DNA of 64,000 nt, taken from DASUKM01 sp036278735. GTDB taxonomy: Bacteria; Acidobacteriota; Vicinamibacteria; Vicinamibacterales; 2-12-FULL-66-21. Positions 1-7,864 of the stretch are shown here, in pieces. The notes beneath the pieces are model-generated. The model ran no database searches. It was given only the letters and a program-made list of their open reading frames with translations, and was not told where the DNA came from. Numbering within the stretch: position 1 is the first letter of the stretch; each line of letters begins with the position of its first letter. A program made the position numbers and the translations under genes. Location: contig DASUKM010000027.1 in assembly GCA_036278735.1 (NCBI GenBank), forward strand, positions 1-64,000, given 5' to 3'.

Positions 1-740
1 CCGACGCCGCTCGCGCCGGCGATCTGGCGGACGCCGTCCGCCAGCCCGTCGCTCAAATCCATGCACGCGGTGGCCGCCCGGTTGCGGCCGAGCAGGGCGC
101 CGAGACGCGCGCGCGGCTCCGGCCGGCGGTACCGGCTCACGCAGGCGCGCTCGCCAGCATCCGCCGGGTCGCCGCCGCCGTGGCGCTGGAGCCATCGCAG
201 CCCGGCGCTGCCGGCACCGACCGCGCCGCTCACATAGATGGCGTCCCCGGCGCGGGCGCCGCCGCGCGTCAGGACGCGGCGTGGTTTGACGGCGCCCATC
301 AGGCACACGTCGATCATGAGCGGGCCCGGCGAGCGCGTGTTGTTTCCCCCCGCGACGGCCACCCGCTCGGCGGCCGCCAGCTCGAGAAAGCCGTCGATCA
401 GTTCGTCGAGCGAATCGAGGCCGAGCGCCTCGGGGATCGCGAGCGAGAGCAGGGCGAAGCGCGACGCGCCTCCCATCGCCGCGACGTCGCTGATGTTGAC
501 GGCCAGGGCCTTCCACCCGACGTCGCGGGGGGCGCTGAACCGCCAGTCGAAGTGCACTCCCTCGACGAGCGCGTCCGTCGTGAGCACGGCGAGCGCGCCG
601 CGGTCGGGCGCGGCGACGGCGGCATCGTCGCCGATGCCGATCAGCAGTGACGGGGGGGCGGCCGGCAGGCGCCGCCGGATCCGTTCGATCAGTCCCCGCT
701 CGCCGAGCGCGGCCAGCGGAGCGCTAGCGCGCGTATTCAA
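1..740 (-). CDS. thiL: thiamine-monophosphate kinase, C-terminus outside window
   Basis: The minus-strand frame reads as ThiL, which phosphorylates thiamine monophosphate to the diphosphate with ATP. Family motifs appear in order: IGDDAAV (metal/ATP aspartates), LVEGVHFDW, NISDVAAMGG, GGNNTRS and, near the window edge, CMDLSDGLADG. The frame is open to base 1, so about 245 residues are visible of a usual 310-340. No ATG fits. A TTG at 738-740, inside the 3' end of rny, gives the expected N-terminus and a 17-base overlap, suggesting translational coupling. A CTG at 714-716 is an alternative start. Confidence 0.85.
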   Translation of the reverse strand, partial: MNTRASAPLAALGERGLIERIRRRLPAAPPSLLIGIGDDAAVAAPDRGALAVLTTDALVEGVHFDWRFSAPRDVGWKALAVNISDVAAMGGASRFALLSLAIPEALGLDSLDELIDGFLELAAAERVAVAGGNNTRSPGPLMIDVCLMGAVKPRRVLTRGGARAGDAIYVSGAVGAGSAGLRWLQRHGGGDPADAGERACVSRYRRPEPRARLGALLGRNRAATACMDLSDGLADGVRQIAGASGV

Positions 741-2301
741 CGGCGCGGGTCTCACGGATGACGGTCACCTTGATTTGGCCGGGGTACTCCAGCTCGTTCT
801 CGATCCGGCGCGCGATGTCCTTCGAGAGCCAGACCGTCTCCTCGTCGGAAATGCGGTCGCTCTCGACGACGATCCGGATTTCGCGGCCGGCCTGGAGGGC
901 GAACGCCTTCGAGACGCCGTGGAACGAGTCGGCAATGTGTTCGAGCTTTTCCAGCCGCTTCACGTACGACTCGAGGATGTCGCGACGCGCGCCCGGGCGG
1001 GCGGCCGAGATGGCGTCGGCGGCCTGCACGATCATCGCTTCGAGCGACGGCCAGTCGATATCCATGTGGTGCGCGGCGACGGCCTGCAGGACGGGCTCGC
1101 TCTCGCCGTGCTTGCGCAGAAAGTCCAGGCCGAGCTCGAGGTGGGTGCCCTGCAGGTCGCGGTCGATCGCCTTGCCGATGTCGTGCAGAAAGGCGGCGCG
1201 CGTGGCGACCTGCGCATTCAGGCCGATTTCCCTGGCCATGATGCCGGCCAGGAACGCGACTTCCCGCGAGTGGTTCAGCACGTTCTGGCCGTAGCTCGTC
1301 CGAAACTTCAGGCGGCCCATCAGGCGCAGCACGTCCGGATGCAGATCGTAGAGCCCCAGCTCGAAGGCGGCCGTTTCCCCCTCGCGCCGAACGCTCTCTT
1401 CCATCTCGCCCCTGACGCGGTCCACCAGTTCCTCGATGCGCGCCGGGTGAATCCGGCCGTCGGCGATCAGGCGCTCGATCGCCTGCCGCGCCACCTCGCG
1501 CCGGAATGGGTCGAACGACGACAGGATGATGGCGCCCGGCGTGTCGTCCACGATCAGCTCGACGCCGGTCGCCTGCTCGAGCGCCCGGATGTTGCGCCCC
1601 TCGCGGCCGATGATGCGCCCCTTCATGTCGTCGCTGGGCAGATCGACGACCGACACCGTGGTCTCGATGGCGTGCTCGGCGGCGCTGCGCTGGATGGCGT
1701 CGGTGATGATCTGACGCGCGCGCGCGGCGGCGGTTTCGCGCGCTTCGGCGTCGAGCCGCTTGATCAGGTTCGCGGCCTCGCGGCGCGCGTCCGTTTCCAT
1801 CTGTTTGACCAGGATGTCGCGCGCTTCCTCGCCTGTCAGGCCGGCGACGCGCTGCAGTTCCCTGTGGCGCTCCGCGACGAGCTGTTCCCCCCGGGCGAGG
1901 GCCGCCGCGACGCTCTGCTCCTGTTGCCCGAGCGCCTGCTCGCGCCGGCGCAGGTCGCGGTCCAGGACGTCGCTCGCCGCGATGTGTTCGGTGAGGCTGC
2001 GGGTCTTGTCGGCGAGCGCCTGCTCCAGCCGCTCCATCTCCAGCCGCCGGTCGCGCGCGTCCTTTTCGGCCTTGTTCGCCAGCTCGTGCGCGCCTTCGCG
2101 GGCTTCGAGGAGTGCTTCCTTCCGGACGGCGTCGGCATCCCGCTGCGCCTGGGACCGGAGCTGGCGCGCGTGCTCTTCGGCGCGTCCGACCGTCTCGGCG
2201 GCCAGCCGGCGGCGGTTCGCCATCCACCACGCCAGAACGCCAACCGCCACGACGCCGGTAATGCCGGCATTGACGAGGTAGACCACCGATGGACCCATCA
2301 T
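724..2301 (-). CDS. rny: ribonuclease Y (endoribonuclease)
   Basis: 525 residues with the RNase Y plan: an N-terminal transmembrane helix (about 7-27), a long charged coiled coil (30-200), a KH RNA-binding domain (about 228-280, GRIIGREGRNIRALE) and an HD phosphohydrolase domain with the catalytic pair in LHDIGKA (H373, D374). The family initiates mRNA decay at the inner membrane. Length is typical (about 520). The double ATG at the start is the only start giving the membrane anchor. It lies downstream of the 6S RNA candidate and overlaps thiL, so rny-thiL are probably co-transcribed. Confidence 0.96.
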   Translation of the reverse strand: MMGPSVVYLVNAGITGVVAVGVLAWWMANRRRLAAETVGRAEEHARQLRSQAQRDADAVRKEALLEAREGAHELANKAEKDARDRRLEMERLEQALADKTRSLTEHIAASDVLDRDLRRREQALGQQEQSVAAALARGEQLVAERHRELQRVAGLTGEEARDILVKQMETDARREAANLIKRLDAEARETAAARARQIITDAIQRSAAEHAIETTVSVVDLPSDDMKGRIIGREGRNIRALEQATGVELIVDDTPGAIILSSFDPFRREVARQAIERLIADGRIHPARIEELVDRVRGEMEESVRREGETAAFELGLYDLHPDVLRLMGRLKFRTSYGQNVLNHSREVAFLAGIMAREIGLNAQVATRAAFLHDIGKAIDRDLQGTHLELGLDFLRKHGESEPVLQAVAAHHMDIDWPSLEAMIVQAADAISAARPGARRDILESYVKRLEKLEHIADSFHGVSKAFALQAGREIRIVVESDRISDEETVWLSKDIARRIENELEYPGQIKVTVIRETRAVEYAR

Positions 2302-2444
2302 GTATCCCCGGCGCCCGCCGTCGTGCCGGCCTTCCGGGGACTGCCCCCGGACGCGCGATTGGCCGGGGCAGTGCCCCTGCGCGCGTGGCCTGGCGATCGA
2401 GCGGATCAGCGTTGTGCGTTGATGGAGAGAAGAGGCCCCGCTTT

Positions 2445-2602
2445 GCCGTGTGGGGAGGTCGGATGAACCTGCGAGAGCAGGTGGAACCGCTGTGCGAACC
2501 GCGCGTTAGGCTTCCTCTCGCAGAGGCATGCACACGGCGCGGTCTTGCGATTCGCTTGGGATGTAACGTTGGCTCAAACGAGCCTCCGAGCCATCACGCG
2601 CA
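2445..2602 (-). ncRNA. ssrS: 6S RNA candidate
   Basis: The gap between zapA and rny has no plausible gene but has 6S RNA features on the minus strand. Near 2588 the sequence GGAGGCUCG pairs with CGACCUCC near 2452-2460, flanked by a CGUG/CACG extension, giving a closing stem. Inside are GAGCCAACGUU and GAGGAAGCCUAACGC, close to the conserved 6S segments before and after the central bubble, then a GC-rich apical arm. Location after zapA matches the known ssrS position in many bacteria. 6S RNA mimics an open promoter and sequesters housekeeping RNA polymerase. The ends are approximate. Confidence 0.7.
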
Positions 2603-2632
2603 AAGCAGGGAATTCGAACTCCAGCGGCGATC

Positions 2633-2965
2633 TTAGAATGAACCGGCGGTCCGGGCAAGGCCCGCGGCTTCGAGGTCGGTCCCGAGGGCCAAATCCAGCA
2701 TCCGCTCGAGTTCCTCGGTCCGGTGGGTGAAGGCCGCCCGCCGGGATGATTCTTCGCCCCTTCCGCGGTAGACCTCGTCGGCGATATTGAGCGCCGCCAG
2801 GACCGCGACCTTCAGCGTGTCTCCCGTCGGACACTCGCGCGCGGCCGCGCGCATCTTCTCGTCGACAAAGGCCGCCAGTTCAGCGATATACACCGCATCC
2901 AGATGGCTCCGGATCGGGTAGCGCTGCCCGCAGATATCGACCGTGACGACGCGGGTCTGCTCCAT
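2633..2965 (-). CDS. zapA: cell division protein ZapA
   Basis: 110 residues, the usual size of ZapA, which bundles FtsZ filaments at the Z ring. The N-terminal globular part reads VDICGQRYPIRS followed by YIAELAAFVDEKMRAAA, the family signature, then a helix that would form the dimer/tetramer coiled coil. Start is the ATG at 2963-2965. It follows the small coiled-coil gene at 2976 with a 10-base gap and is followed by the 6S RNA candidate, a conserved neighbourhood in proteobacteria as well. Confidence 0.9.
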   Translation of the reverse strand: MEQTRVVTVDICGQRYPIRSHLDAVYIAELAAFVDEKMRAAARECPTGDTLKVAVLAALNIADEVYRGRGEESSRRAAFTHRTEELERMLDLALGTDLEAAGLARTAGSF

Positions 2966-2975
2966 GGGCGGGCCC

Positions 2976-3260
2976 TCAGAGATTCAGGCCGTCTATCTGT
3001 TTCAGCATGTCGTCGATCCGCCCGCGGACGACGTCGCGTTCCTCGCGCAGGGCCGTCAGCTCGGTGCTCGTCCCCTCGGCGTCGTTGAGCCGCACGCGCG
3101 CCGATTCCAGCTCGCGACCGAGCCGGCCGTTGTCTTCGAGCGCTCTCGCGTGCTCGTTGCGCAGACGGTCGATGACCCCGACCAGCAGCTTCACCTTGTC
3201 TTCGAGCCGATCGATTGCTTCCATATCGAGCGAACGCGTCGCCACCGCCGCTTTTGCCAT
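2976..3260 (-). CDS. small coiled-coil protein, ZapB-like
   Basis: 94 residues starting MAKAAVATRS at the ATG 3258-3260. From about residue 14 almost the whole chain is charged heptad helix (IDRLEDKVKLLVGVIDRL), with no membrane segment or catalytic motif. Size, coiled coil and position directly before zapA suggest a ZapB-like division protein, but this is inference from context; the sequence itself only shows a coiled coil. A much longer frame through it (to 5045) is a shadow of pheT. Confidence 0.7.
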   Translation of the reverse strand: MAKAAVATRSLDMEAIDRLEDKVKLLVGVIDRLRNEHARALEDNGRLGRELESARVRLNDAEGTSTELTALREERDVVRGRIDDMLKQIDGLNL

Positions 3261-3307
3261 GTCTTCCTCGATCCCTCTGCTGAATGCCGATTGCTGCGCG
3301 CCGTCCG

Positions 3308-5335
3308 CTACCGCCGCTCGGCGCTGTGCCGTGCCGCCAGCGCGGCGACGATCGCGTGCATCGCTTCGTCGGCCTCGGCGTCGGTCAAGGTCCGTTCGGG
3401 CGAACGGAACGTGAGACGCAGCGACAGGCTGACCCGGCCTTCCGGAATGCCCTTGCCGCGGTACCGATCGAATTCCACGACGTGCACGAGCGTCGCAGGC
3501 GCTGCCGAACGGATAGTGCCACGAACCGCGGCGGCAGGCAAGCTGTCGTCGACGAGAATCGAGAGGTCGCGCGCGATGGACGGGAAGCGCGGCAGCGGTT
3601 CGGCTCGCAGCGTGTCCGCCGGCGCGCGCGCGGCCACCGCGTCGAGGTCGATCTCGGCCGCGAACAGCGGCTCGCCGGACGGAAAGCCTCTTGCGTCGGC
3701 GACGGCGGGATCGATCTGGCCGATCACGCCGACCCTCGCGCCGTCGGCCGTCACCTCGGCGGTCCGTCCGTCCACGAAGGCCGGGCTCGTCGCCGCTTCG
3801 GTCGTCACGGGCACGCCCAGCGCGCCGCACAACACCTCGACGATTCCCTTGACGTCGTAGAAATCCACCGGACGGGCCGGTGTGGACCAGTGCGTGCCGC
3901 CCGCAGCGCCGCACCAGACGATCCCGACCGCGCGCCGTTCGCCCGCCGGCGTGAACCGCGCCCCCGCTTCGAACAGCCGCACGTCGCGCTGCTCGCGGCG
4001 GCGGTTCCAGGCGCACGCCTCGAGCAACCCGGGCAACAACGATGGGCGCAGCACGGCGAATTTCTCCGACAGCGGGTTGGCGATGGCGGGCGCCTCGGGG
4101 CCGCCGGCAAACGGCTGCGCCATCGCGCGTTCGACGAACGCGAACGTCATCGCTTCGGACAGCCCCGACGCGGTGAGCACCTGACGGACGACGCGCTCCT
4201 GCAGAAGGGCGCGATCCGGCGGCGGCTGCGGGGCCGCGAGCGCTGGAAACGTCGCGGGCAGCCGATCGTAGCCGTAGTGCCGCGCCACTTCTTCGATCAG
4301 ATCCACTTCGCGCTGCACGTCCACGCGGAACGTCGGCACCTCGACGCGCCAGGCCGGCGCGCCGTCTTCGGCCGCGACGCCGAACCCCAGCGGCTCGAGC
4401 AGTCCGGGCACGTCGGCCGGCGGCACGTCCATCCCGAGCACGCGCGTCAGTCGCGCCCCGCGCAGCGTCAGCGACACGCGCGGACGCGGCGACGGATAGC
4501 GATCGACCAGCGGGCCGACCGCCGTGCCGGCGCCAAGCTGCCGCAGCAGGGCGGCGGCCCGCGCGATGCCGGCCGGCGGCGCGTCGATGTCGGCGCCGCG
4601 CTCGAACCGTGTCGACGCCTCCGTCCGGAGCCCGAGGCGCTTGCTCGTCTGCCGGATCGACGCCGGTTTGAAATACGCGCTCTCGAGCGCGATCAGCGTC
4701 GTCGCCGGACCAACCTCCGAGGCCGCGCCTCCCATCACCCCGCCGATGGCCTGCGGCCGCGCCGCGTCGGCGATGACCAGCATGTCCGCCGAGAGCGCGC
4801 GGTCCACGCCGTCGAGCGTGCGCAGCCGTTCGCCGGGCCGTGCGCGGCGGATCCGCAGCGACCGTCCCGCCAGCGCCGAGACGTCGAAGGCGTGCATCGG
4901 CTGGCCGATCTCGATCATCACGTAGTTGGTGACGTCGACGATGGCGCTGATGGACCGGACGCCGGCGGCCTCGAGCCGGTCCCTGAGCCAGTCGGGCGAG
5001 GGGCCCGGCGCCACCTCGAACAACTGCGCGCAGTAGCGCGGGCACGCGTCGGCATCCTCGATCTCGACGTCGATCGGCGCCCCTTCGCGCGCCGCCCCTC
5101 TCGTCTGGTCCGGCGGCTGGAGCGGCAGCCCGTACGCGGCCGAGGCTTCGCGCGCCAGGCCGAGCACGCTGAGGCAGTCGGGGCGGTTGGCGGTGATCTC
5201 GAAGTCAATCACCGGCCGCGGGCCATCTTCGACCGAGGCGACCTCGAACCCGCGCAGGCCCAGCGTGGCGGCAAGCGCGTCGGCGCCGTCCGGCACGTTC
5301 ACCAGATCGCGCAGCCAGTCGTAGACGAGTCTCAC
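3308..5335 (-). CDS. pheT: phenylalanyl-tRNA synthetase beta subunit, short form without OB-fold
   Basis: 675 residues, beta subunit of the alpha2-beta2 PheRS. B3/B4 signatures are clear (SAIVDVTNYVMIEIGQPMHAFD; GGVMGG; LRTEASTRFERG), as are the B5 domain, the catalytic-like core (NPLSEKFAVLRPSLLPGLLE) and the C-terminal FDX/anticodon domain (RFPSIARDLS, YRGKGIPEGRVSL). After the first about 35 residues (LRGFEVASVE) the chain goes straight to VIDFEITANRPDCLSV. The EMAP/OB-type tRNA-binding B2 domain of about 110 residues present in E. coli PheT is absent. Start GTG at 5333-5335 overlaps the pheS stop (GTGA). Confidence 0.95.
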   Translation of the reverse strand: MRLVYDWLRDLVNVPDGADALAATLGLRGFEVASVEDGPRPVIDFEITANRPDCLSVLGLAREASAAYGLPLQPPDQTRGAAREGAPIDVEIEDADACPRYCAQLFEVAPGPSPDWLRDRLEAAGVRSISAIVDVTNYVMIEIGQPMHAFDVSALAGRSLRIRRARPGERLRTLDGVDRALSADMLVIADAARPQAIGGVMGGAASEVGPATTLIALESAYFKPASIRQTSKRLGLRTEASTRFERGADIDAPPAGIARAAALLRQLGAGTAVGPLVDRYPSPRPRVSLTLRGARLTRVLGMDVPPADVPGLLEPLGFGVAAEDGAPAWRVEVPTFRVDVQREVDLIEEVARHYGYDRLPATFPALAAPQPPPDRALLQERVVRQVLTASGLSEAMTFAFVERAMAQPFAGGPEAPAIANPLSEKFAVLRPSLLPGLLEACAWNRRREQRDVRLFEAGARFTPAGERRAVGIVWCGAAGGTHWSTPARPVDFYDVKGIVEVLCGALGVPVTTEAATSPAFVDGRTAEVTADGARVGVIGQIDPAVADARGFPSGEPLFAAEIDLDAVAARAPADTLRAEPLPRFPSIARDLSILVDDSLPAAAVRGTIRSAAPATLVHVVEFDRYRGKGIPEGRVSLSLRLTFRSPERTLTDAEADEAMHAIVAALAARHSAERR

Positions 5336-6423
5336 AGCGGGAACTGATCCAGGAAGCGCAGGTCGTTTTCGTAGAACAGACGGATGTCCTCGACGCCCCA
5401 CTTCAGGAGCGCGAGCCGCTCGACGCCGACGCCGAACGCGAAGCCGGTGTAGCGCTCGGGATCGTAGCCCACGGCCTCGAAGACGGCAGGGTGGACCATG
5501 CCGCTGCCGAGCACTTCGACCCAGCCGGTGCCCTTACACATTGGGCAGGCCGGGGATTCCCCCGCGAGGGTCGCCAGTATCGCAGCCTTAACCTGAACGC
5601 GGCCGGTCCCGCCGCACGCCGCGCAGCTCACGTCGAGCTCGCCGCTCGGTTCCGTGTACGGGAAGAAACTCGGACGGAAGCGCGTGCCCCGGTCGGGGCC
5701 GAACAGCTCGCGCGCGAAGGCGACGAGCGTTCCCTTGAGATCGGCGAGCGTAATCCCCTCGTCGACGACGAGCCCTTCGACCTGCGTGAACATCGGCGTG
5801 TGCGTGAGGTCGAGGTTGTCGCGCCGGTAGACCCGGCCCGGCGCGATCAGCCGCACGGGCGGCTGGTGCTGCTCCATGTACCGGACCTGCATGCCCGACG
5901 TGTGGGTCCGCAGCAGCGTCGCGTCGACGCCCGCGGCCGACTGCACAGGGGACGCGAGATACAACGTGTCCTGCATGTCGCGCGCGGGGTGCTCGGCCGG
6001 CATGTTGAGCGCTTCGAAGTTGTGGTAGTCGTCCTCGAGCTCCGGCCCTTCGACGATGAGGAAGCCGAAGCGCAGGAAGATGGATTCGATGCGCTCGCGG
6101 AGCAGCGTCAGTGGATGGCGGTGGCCGAGCACGGGAGCGCGCCCGGGCAGCGTGACGTCGACCGCCGGGCCCGCGGGACGCCGGGCCGCGACGGCCGCGA
6201 GGCGGCCGGTCAGCTCGGCCTCGATGTGCTGCTTGATCTCGTTGGCCTGGCGCCCGAGCGCGGGACGCCGATCCGGCGGGGCGGAGGCGACCTCCTTGAG
6301 CACGCCGGAGACGAGCCCCCCCTTGCGCGCGAGGTACTTGTCGCGCAAGGCACGCAGCGCCGCCTCGGTCGAGGCGGCGGCCACGTCGGTGTCGAACTGC
6401 TGTTTGAGGGAGGTCAGGTCCAT
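5332..6423 (-). CDS. pheS: phenylalanyl-tRNA synthetase alpha subunit with four-cysteine insert
   Basis: 363 residues, catalytic class II subunit charging tRNA-Phe. N-terminal coiled coil (1-85), motif 2 region RLIAPGRVYRRDNLDLTHTP, then FRPSFFPYTEPSGELDV and motif 3 GFAFGVGVERLALLKWG. Between the beta strands there is a C-x2-C ... C-x2-C insert (C267, C270, C293, C296), a likely zinc knuckle. Some bacterial PheS have such cysteines, but the 22-residue spacer between the two pairs is longer than the forms I know. It lies between rplT (start 6843, 36-base gap) and pheT (4-base overlap). Confidence 0.96.
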   Translation of the reverse strand: MDLTSLKQQFDTDVAAASTEAALRALRDKYLARKGGLVSGVLKEVASAPPDRRPALGRQANEIKQHIEAELTGRLAAVAARRPAGPAVDVTLPGRAPVLGHRHPLTLLRERIESIFLRFGFLIVEGPELEDDYHNFEALNMPAEHPARDMQDTLYLASPVQSAAGVDATLLRTHTSGMQVRYMEQHQPPVRLIAPGRVYRRDNLDLTHTPMFTQVEGLVVDEGITLADLKGTLVAFARELFGPDRGTRFRPSFFPYTEPSGELDVSCAACGGTGRVQVKAAILATLAGESPACPMCKGTGWVEVLGSGMVHPAVFEAVGYDPERYTGFAFGVGVERLALLKWGVEDIRLFYENDLRFLDQFPL

Positions 6424-6459
6424 GCTCGCTCGAACCGCGCGCGCGCGGCCGCGCCGCCG

Positions 6460-6843
6460 CTACGCGCCGGCGTGCGTGGCCGCGGCGGTCTCGCGGGCCG
6501 CGGCCGCCATCGTCGCGAGACGGGCGAACGAGGCAGGCGACGCGATCGCGAGCTCGGAGAGACTCTTGCGATCGAGCGTGTTCCCGGCCAGCTTGAGGCC
6601 GTGCATGAACTCGCCGTACGTCAGGCCGTGCTCGCGCGCCGCGGCGTTGATCCGCTGGACCCAGAGCCGCCGGAAATCGCGCTTCTTGCGGCGCCGCCCG
6701 ACGAAGGCGTACTTCAGCGCGGTGTCGACCGACTCCTTCGCGGAGCGATACAGCTTGCTCTTCGTCTGATAGAAGCCCTTGGCGCGGCTCAGCAGCTTTT
6801 TGCGCTTCTGCCGCCGGACGTTCCCACGTTTTACTCGAGGCAT
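6460..6843 (-). CDS. rplT: 50S ribosomal protein L20
   Basis: 127 residues from the ATG at 6841-6843. N-terminus MPRVKRGNVRRQKRKK and the body LLSRAKGFYQTKSKLYRSA, RRRKKRDFRRLWVQRINAA and GLTYGEFMHGLKLA are L20 throughout; L20 binds 23S rRNA early in 50S assembly. The last about 15 residues are an alanine-rich tail. Part of the conserved infC-rpmI-rplT-pheS-pheT order. The frame could be read further upstream but that part is repeat sequence, not L20. Confidence 0.97.
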   Translation of the reverse strand: MPRVKRGNVRRQKRKKLLSRAKGFYQTKSKLYRSAKESVDTALKYAFVGRRRKKRDFRRLWVQRINAAAREHGLTYGEFMHGLKLAGNTLDRKSLSELAIASPASFARLATMAAAARETAAATHAGA

Positions 6844-6865
6844 GTTTTCAATCCTACAGCTACCT

Positions 6866-6886
6866 AAAGCCCAAAGCCTAAAGCCC
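6866..6886. repeat. short heptamer array, AAAGCCY family (3 units)
   Basis: Three head-to-tail 7-mers (AAAGCCC, AAAGCCT, AAAGCCC) fill about half of the 46-base spacer between rplT and rpmI inside a ribosomal-protein operon. The same unit occurs near 47.5 kb and 55.9 kb. Confidence 0.8.
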
Positions 6887-6889
6887 AAC

Positions 6890-7084
6890 TCAGTCCGGCA
6901 GCATCAGGCGGAGTTTGGCCTGATCGGCGGGGGCGACGACGACCGTGCCCTTCAGGCTCCGCTTGCGGCTGCGGGACTTGCTCGTCAGGATGTGCTGTTT
7001 GAACGCCTTGCTCCGGACGAACTTGCCGGTGGCGGTTTTCTTGAACCGCTTGGCGGCCCCTCTGTGCGTCTTCAATTTCGGCAT
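6890..7084 (-). CDS. rpmI: 50S ribosomal protein L35
   Basis: 64 residues from ATG 7082-7084: MPKLKTHRGAAKRFKKTATG, a textbook L35 N-terminus, followed by HILTSKSRSRKRSLKGT. Length is typical (64-66). It sits between infC and rplT in the standard order. The longer frame extending to 7507 is the overlapping infC region read out of frame and should be ignored. Confidence 0.97.
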   Translation of the reverse strand: MPKLKTHRGAAKRFKKTATGKFVRSKAFKQHILTSKSRSRKRSLKGTVVVAPADQAKLRLMLPD

Positions 7085-7110
7085 GGTCTGACGGTCCCTC
7101 GTTTGCCCGC

Positions 7111-7656
7111 TTACGCGCTGCTGCCGGTTTCGCGCGGCGCCTTGGCCGGCGCGGGGCGCTTGCCCGCCGCCCGCTGCGACAGGATCGTGTGCATCTGGTT
7201 GCCCTCCTGGCGCGGGGTGGTCTCGGCCACCGCCACCTCGGCCAGCTCCTCGATCAGCCGCTCGAGAATCCGCCGCCCGATTTCCGGGTGCGCCATCTCG
7301 CGGCCGCGGAAGAAGATCGTCGCCTTCACCTTGTCCCCTTCGGACAGAAAGCGCTCGATGTGCTTCTTCTTGAATTGATAATCGTGCTCGTCGACCTTCG
7401 GCCGGAACTTGATTTCCTTGACCTCGATCACCTTCTGGTGTTTCCGGGCCGAGCGGGCGCGCTTCTGCTCCTGGTACTGGTAACGGCCGAAATCCATGAT
7501 CCGGCACACCGGCGGATTCGCCGTCGCGGCAATCTCGACCAGGTCGAGCCCCTTCTGCCGCGCGATCGCGAGCGCCTGCGGCGGCGCCATGATGCCGAGC
7601 TGTTCGCCGTTCTCGTCGATGACACGGATCTCGCGCACGCGGATGCGCTCGTTCAC
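7111..7656 (-). CDS. infC: translation initiation factor IF-3
   Basis: 181 residues. The N-domain (NERIRVREIRVIDENGEQLG, GLDLVEIAATANPPVCRIMD) and C-domain (EIKFRPKVDEHDYQFKKKH, VKATIFFRGREMAHPE) match IF-3, which guards start-codon choice and keeps subunits apart. The start is GTG at 7654-7656, with no AUU-type start seen. The C-terminus carries a KRPAPAKAPRETG tail beyond the fold. The 5' neighbour thrS is separated by 208 bases that are mostly heptamer repeat. Confidence 0.95.
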   Translation of the reverse strand: MNERIRVREIRVIDENGEQLGIMAPPQALAIARQKGLDLVEIAATANPPVCRIMDFGRYQYQEQKRARSARKHQKVIEVKEIKFRPKVDEHDYQFKKKHIERFLSEGDKVKATIFFRGREMAHPEIGRRILERLIEELAEVAVAETTPRQEGNQMHTILSQRAAGKRPAPAKAPRETGSSA

Positions 7657-7716
7657 CCGTGTACGATCGTCGCGTCGTGGACTTCTGTCGAAAGCGATGG
7701 CGACCCCCTTACCAAT

Positions 7717-7856
7717 GCCGATTGCGGACTGCCGATTGCCGATCGAATGGCCGATTGACGATTGTCGATCGACGGATTGCCGATTGTCGATGGCGTTGAC
7801 GATTCACGAGTGACGATTGATTGACGATTGACGACTGACGATTGACGATTGACGAC
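7717..7856. repeat. degenerate heptamer array, GATTGNC family (about 20 units)
   Basis: About 140 bp of the thrS-infC spacer consists of 7-base units such as GCCGATT, TGACGAT and TGACGAC. Two to three phase slips are visible, and the units nearest thrS are the most uniform. No SD, terminator or RNA fold is recognisable apart from the repeats. Its place inside a translation operon means thrS read-through transcripts would carry it. Confidence 0.85.
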
Positions 7857-7864
7857 GACGGCCG

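Noticed and set aside
238..2466. 742-residue plus-strand frame over thiL and rny
   Set aside because: RNase Y and ThiL motifs are on the minus strand; the plus frame is a complement shadow.
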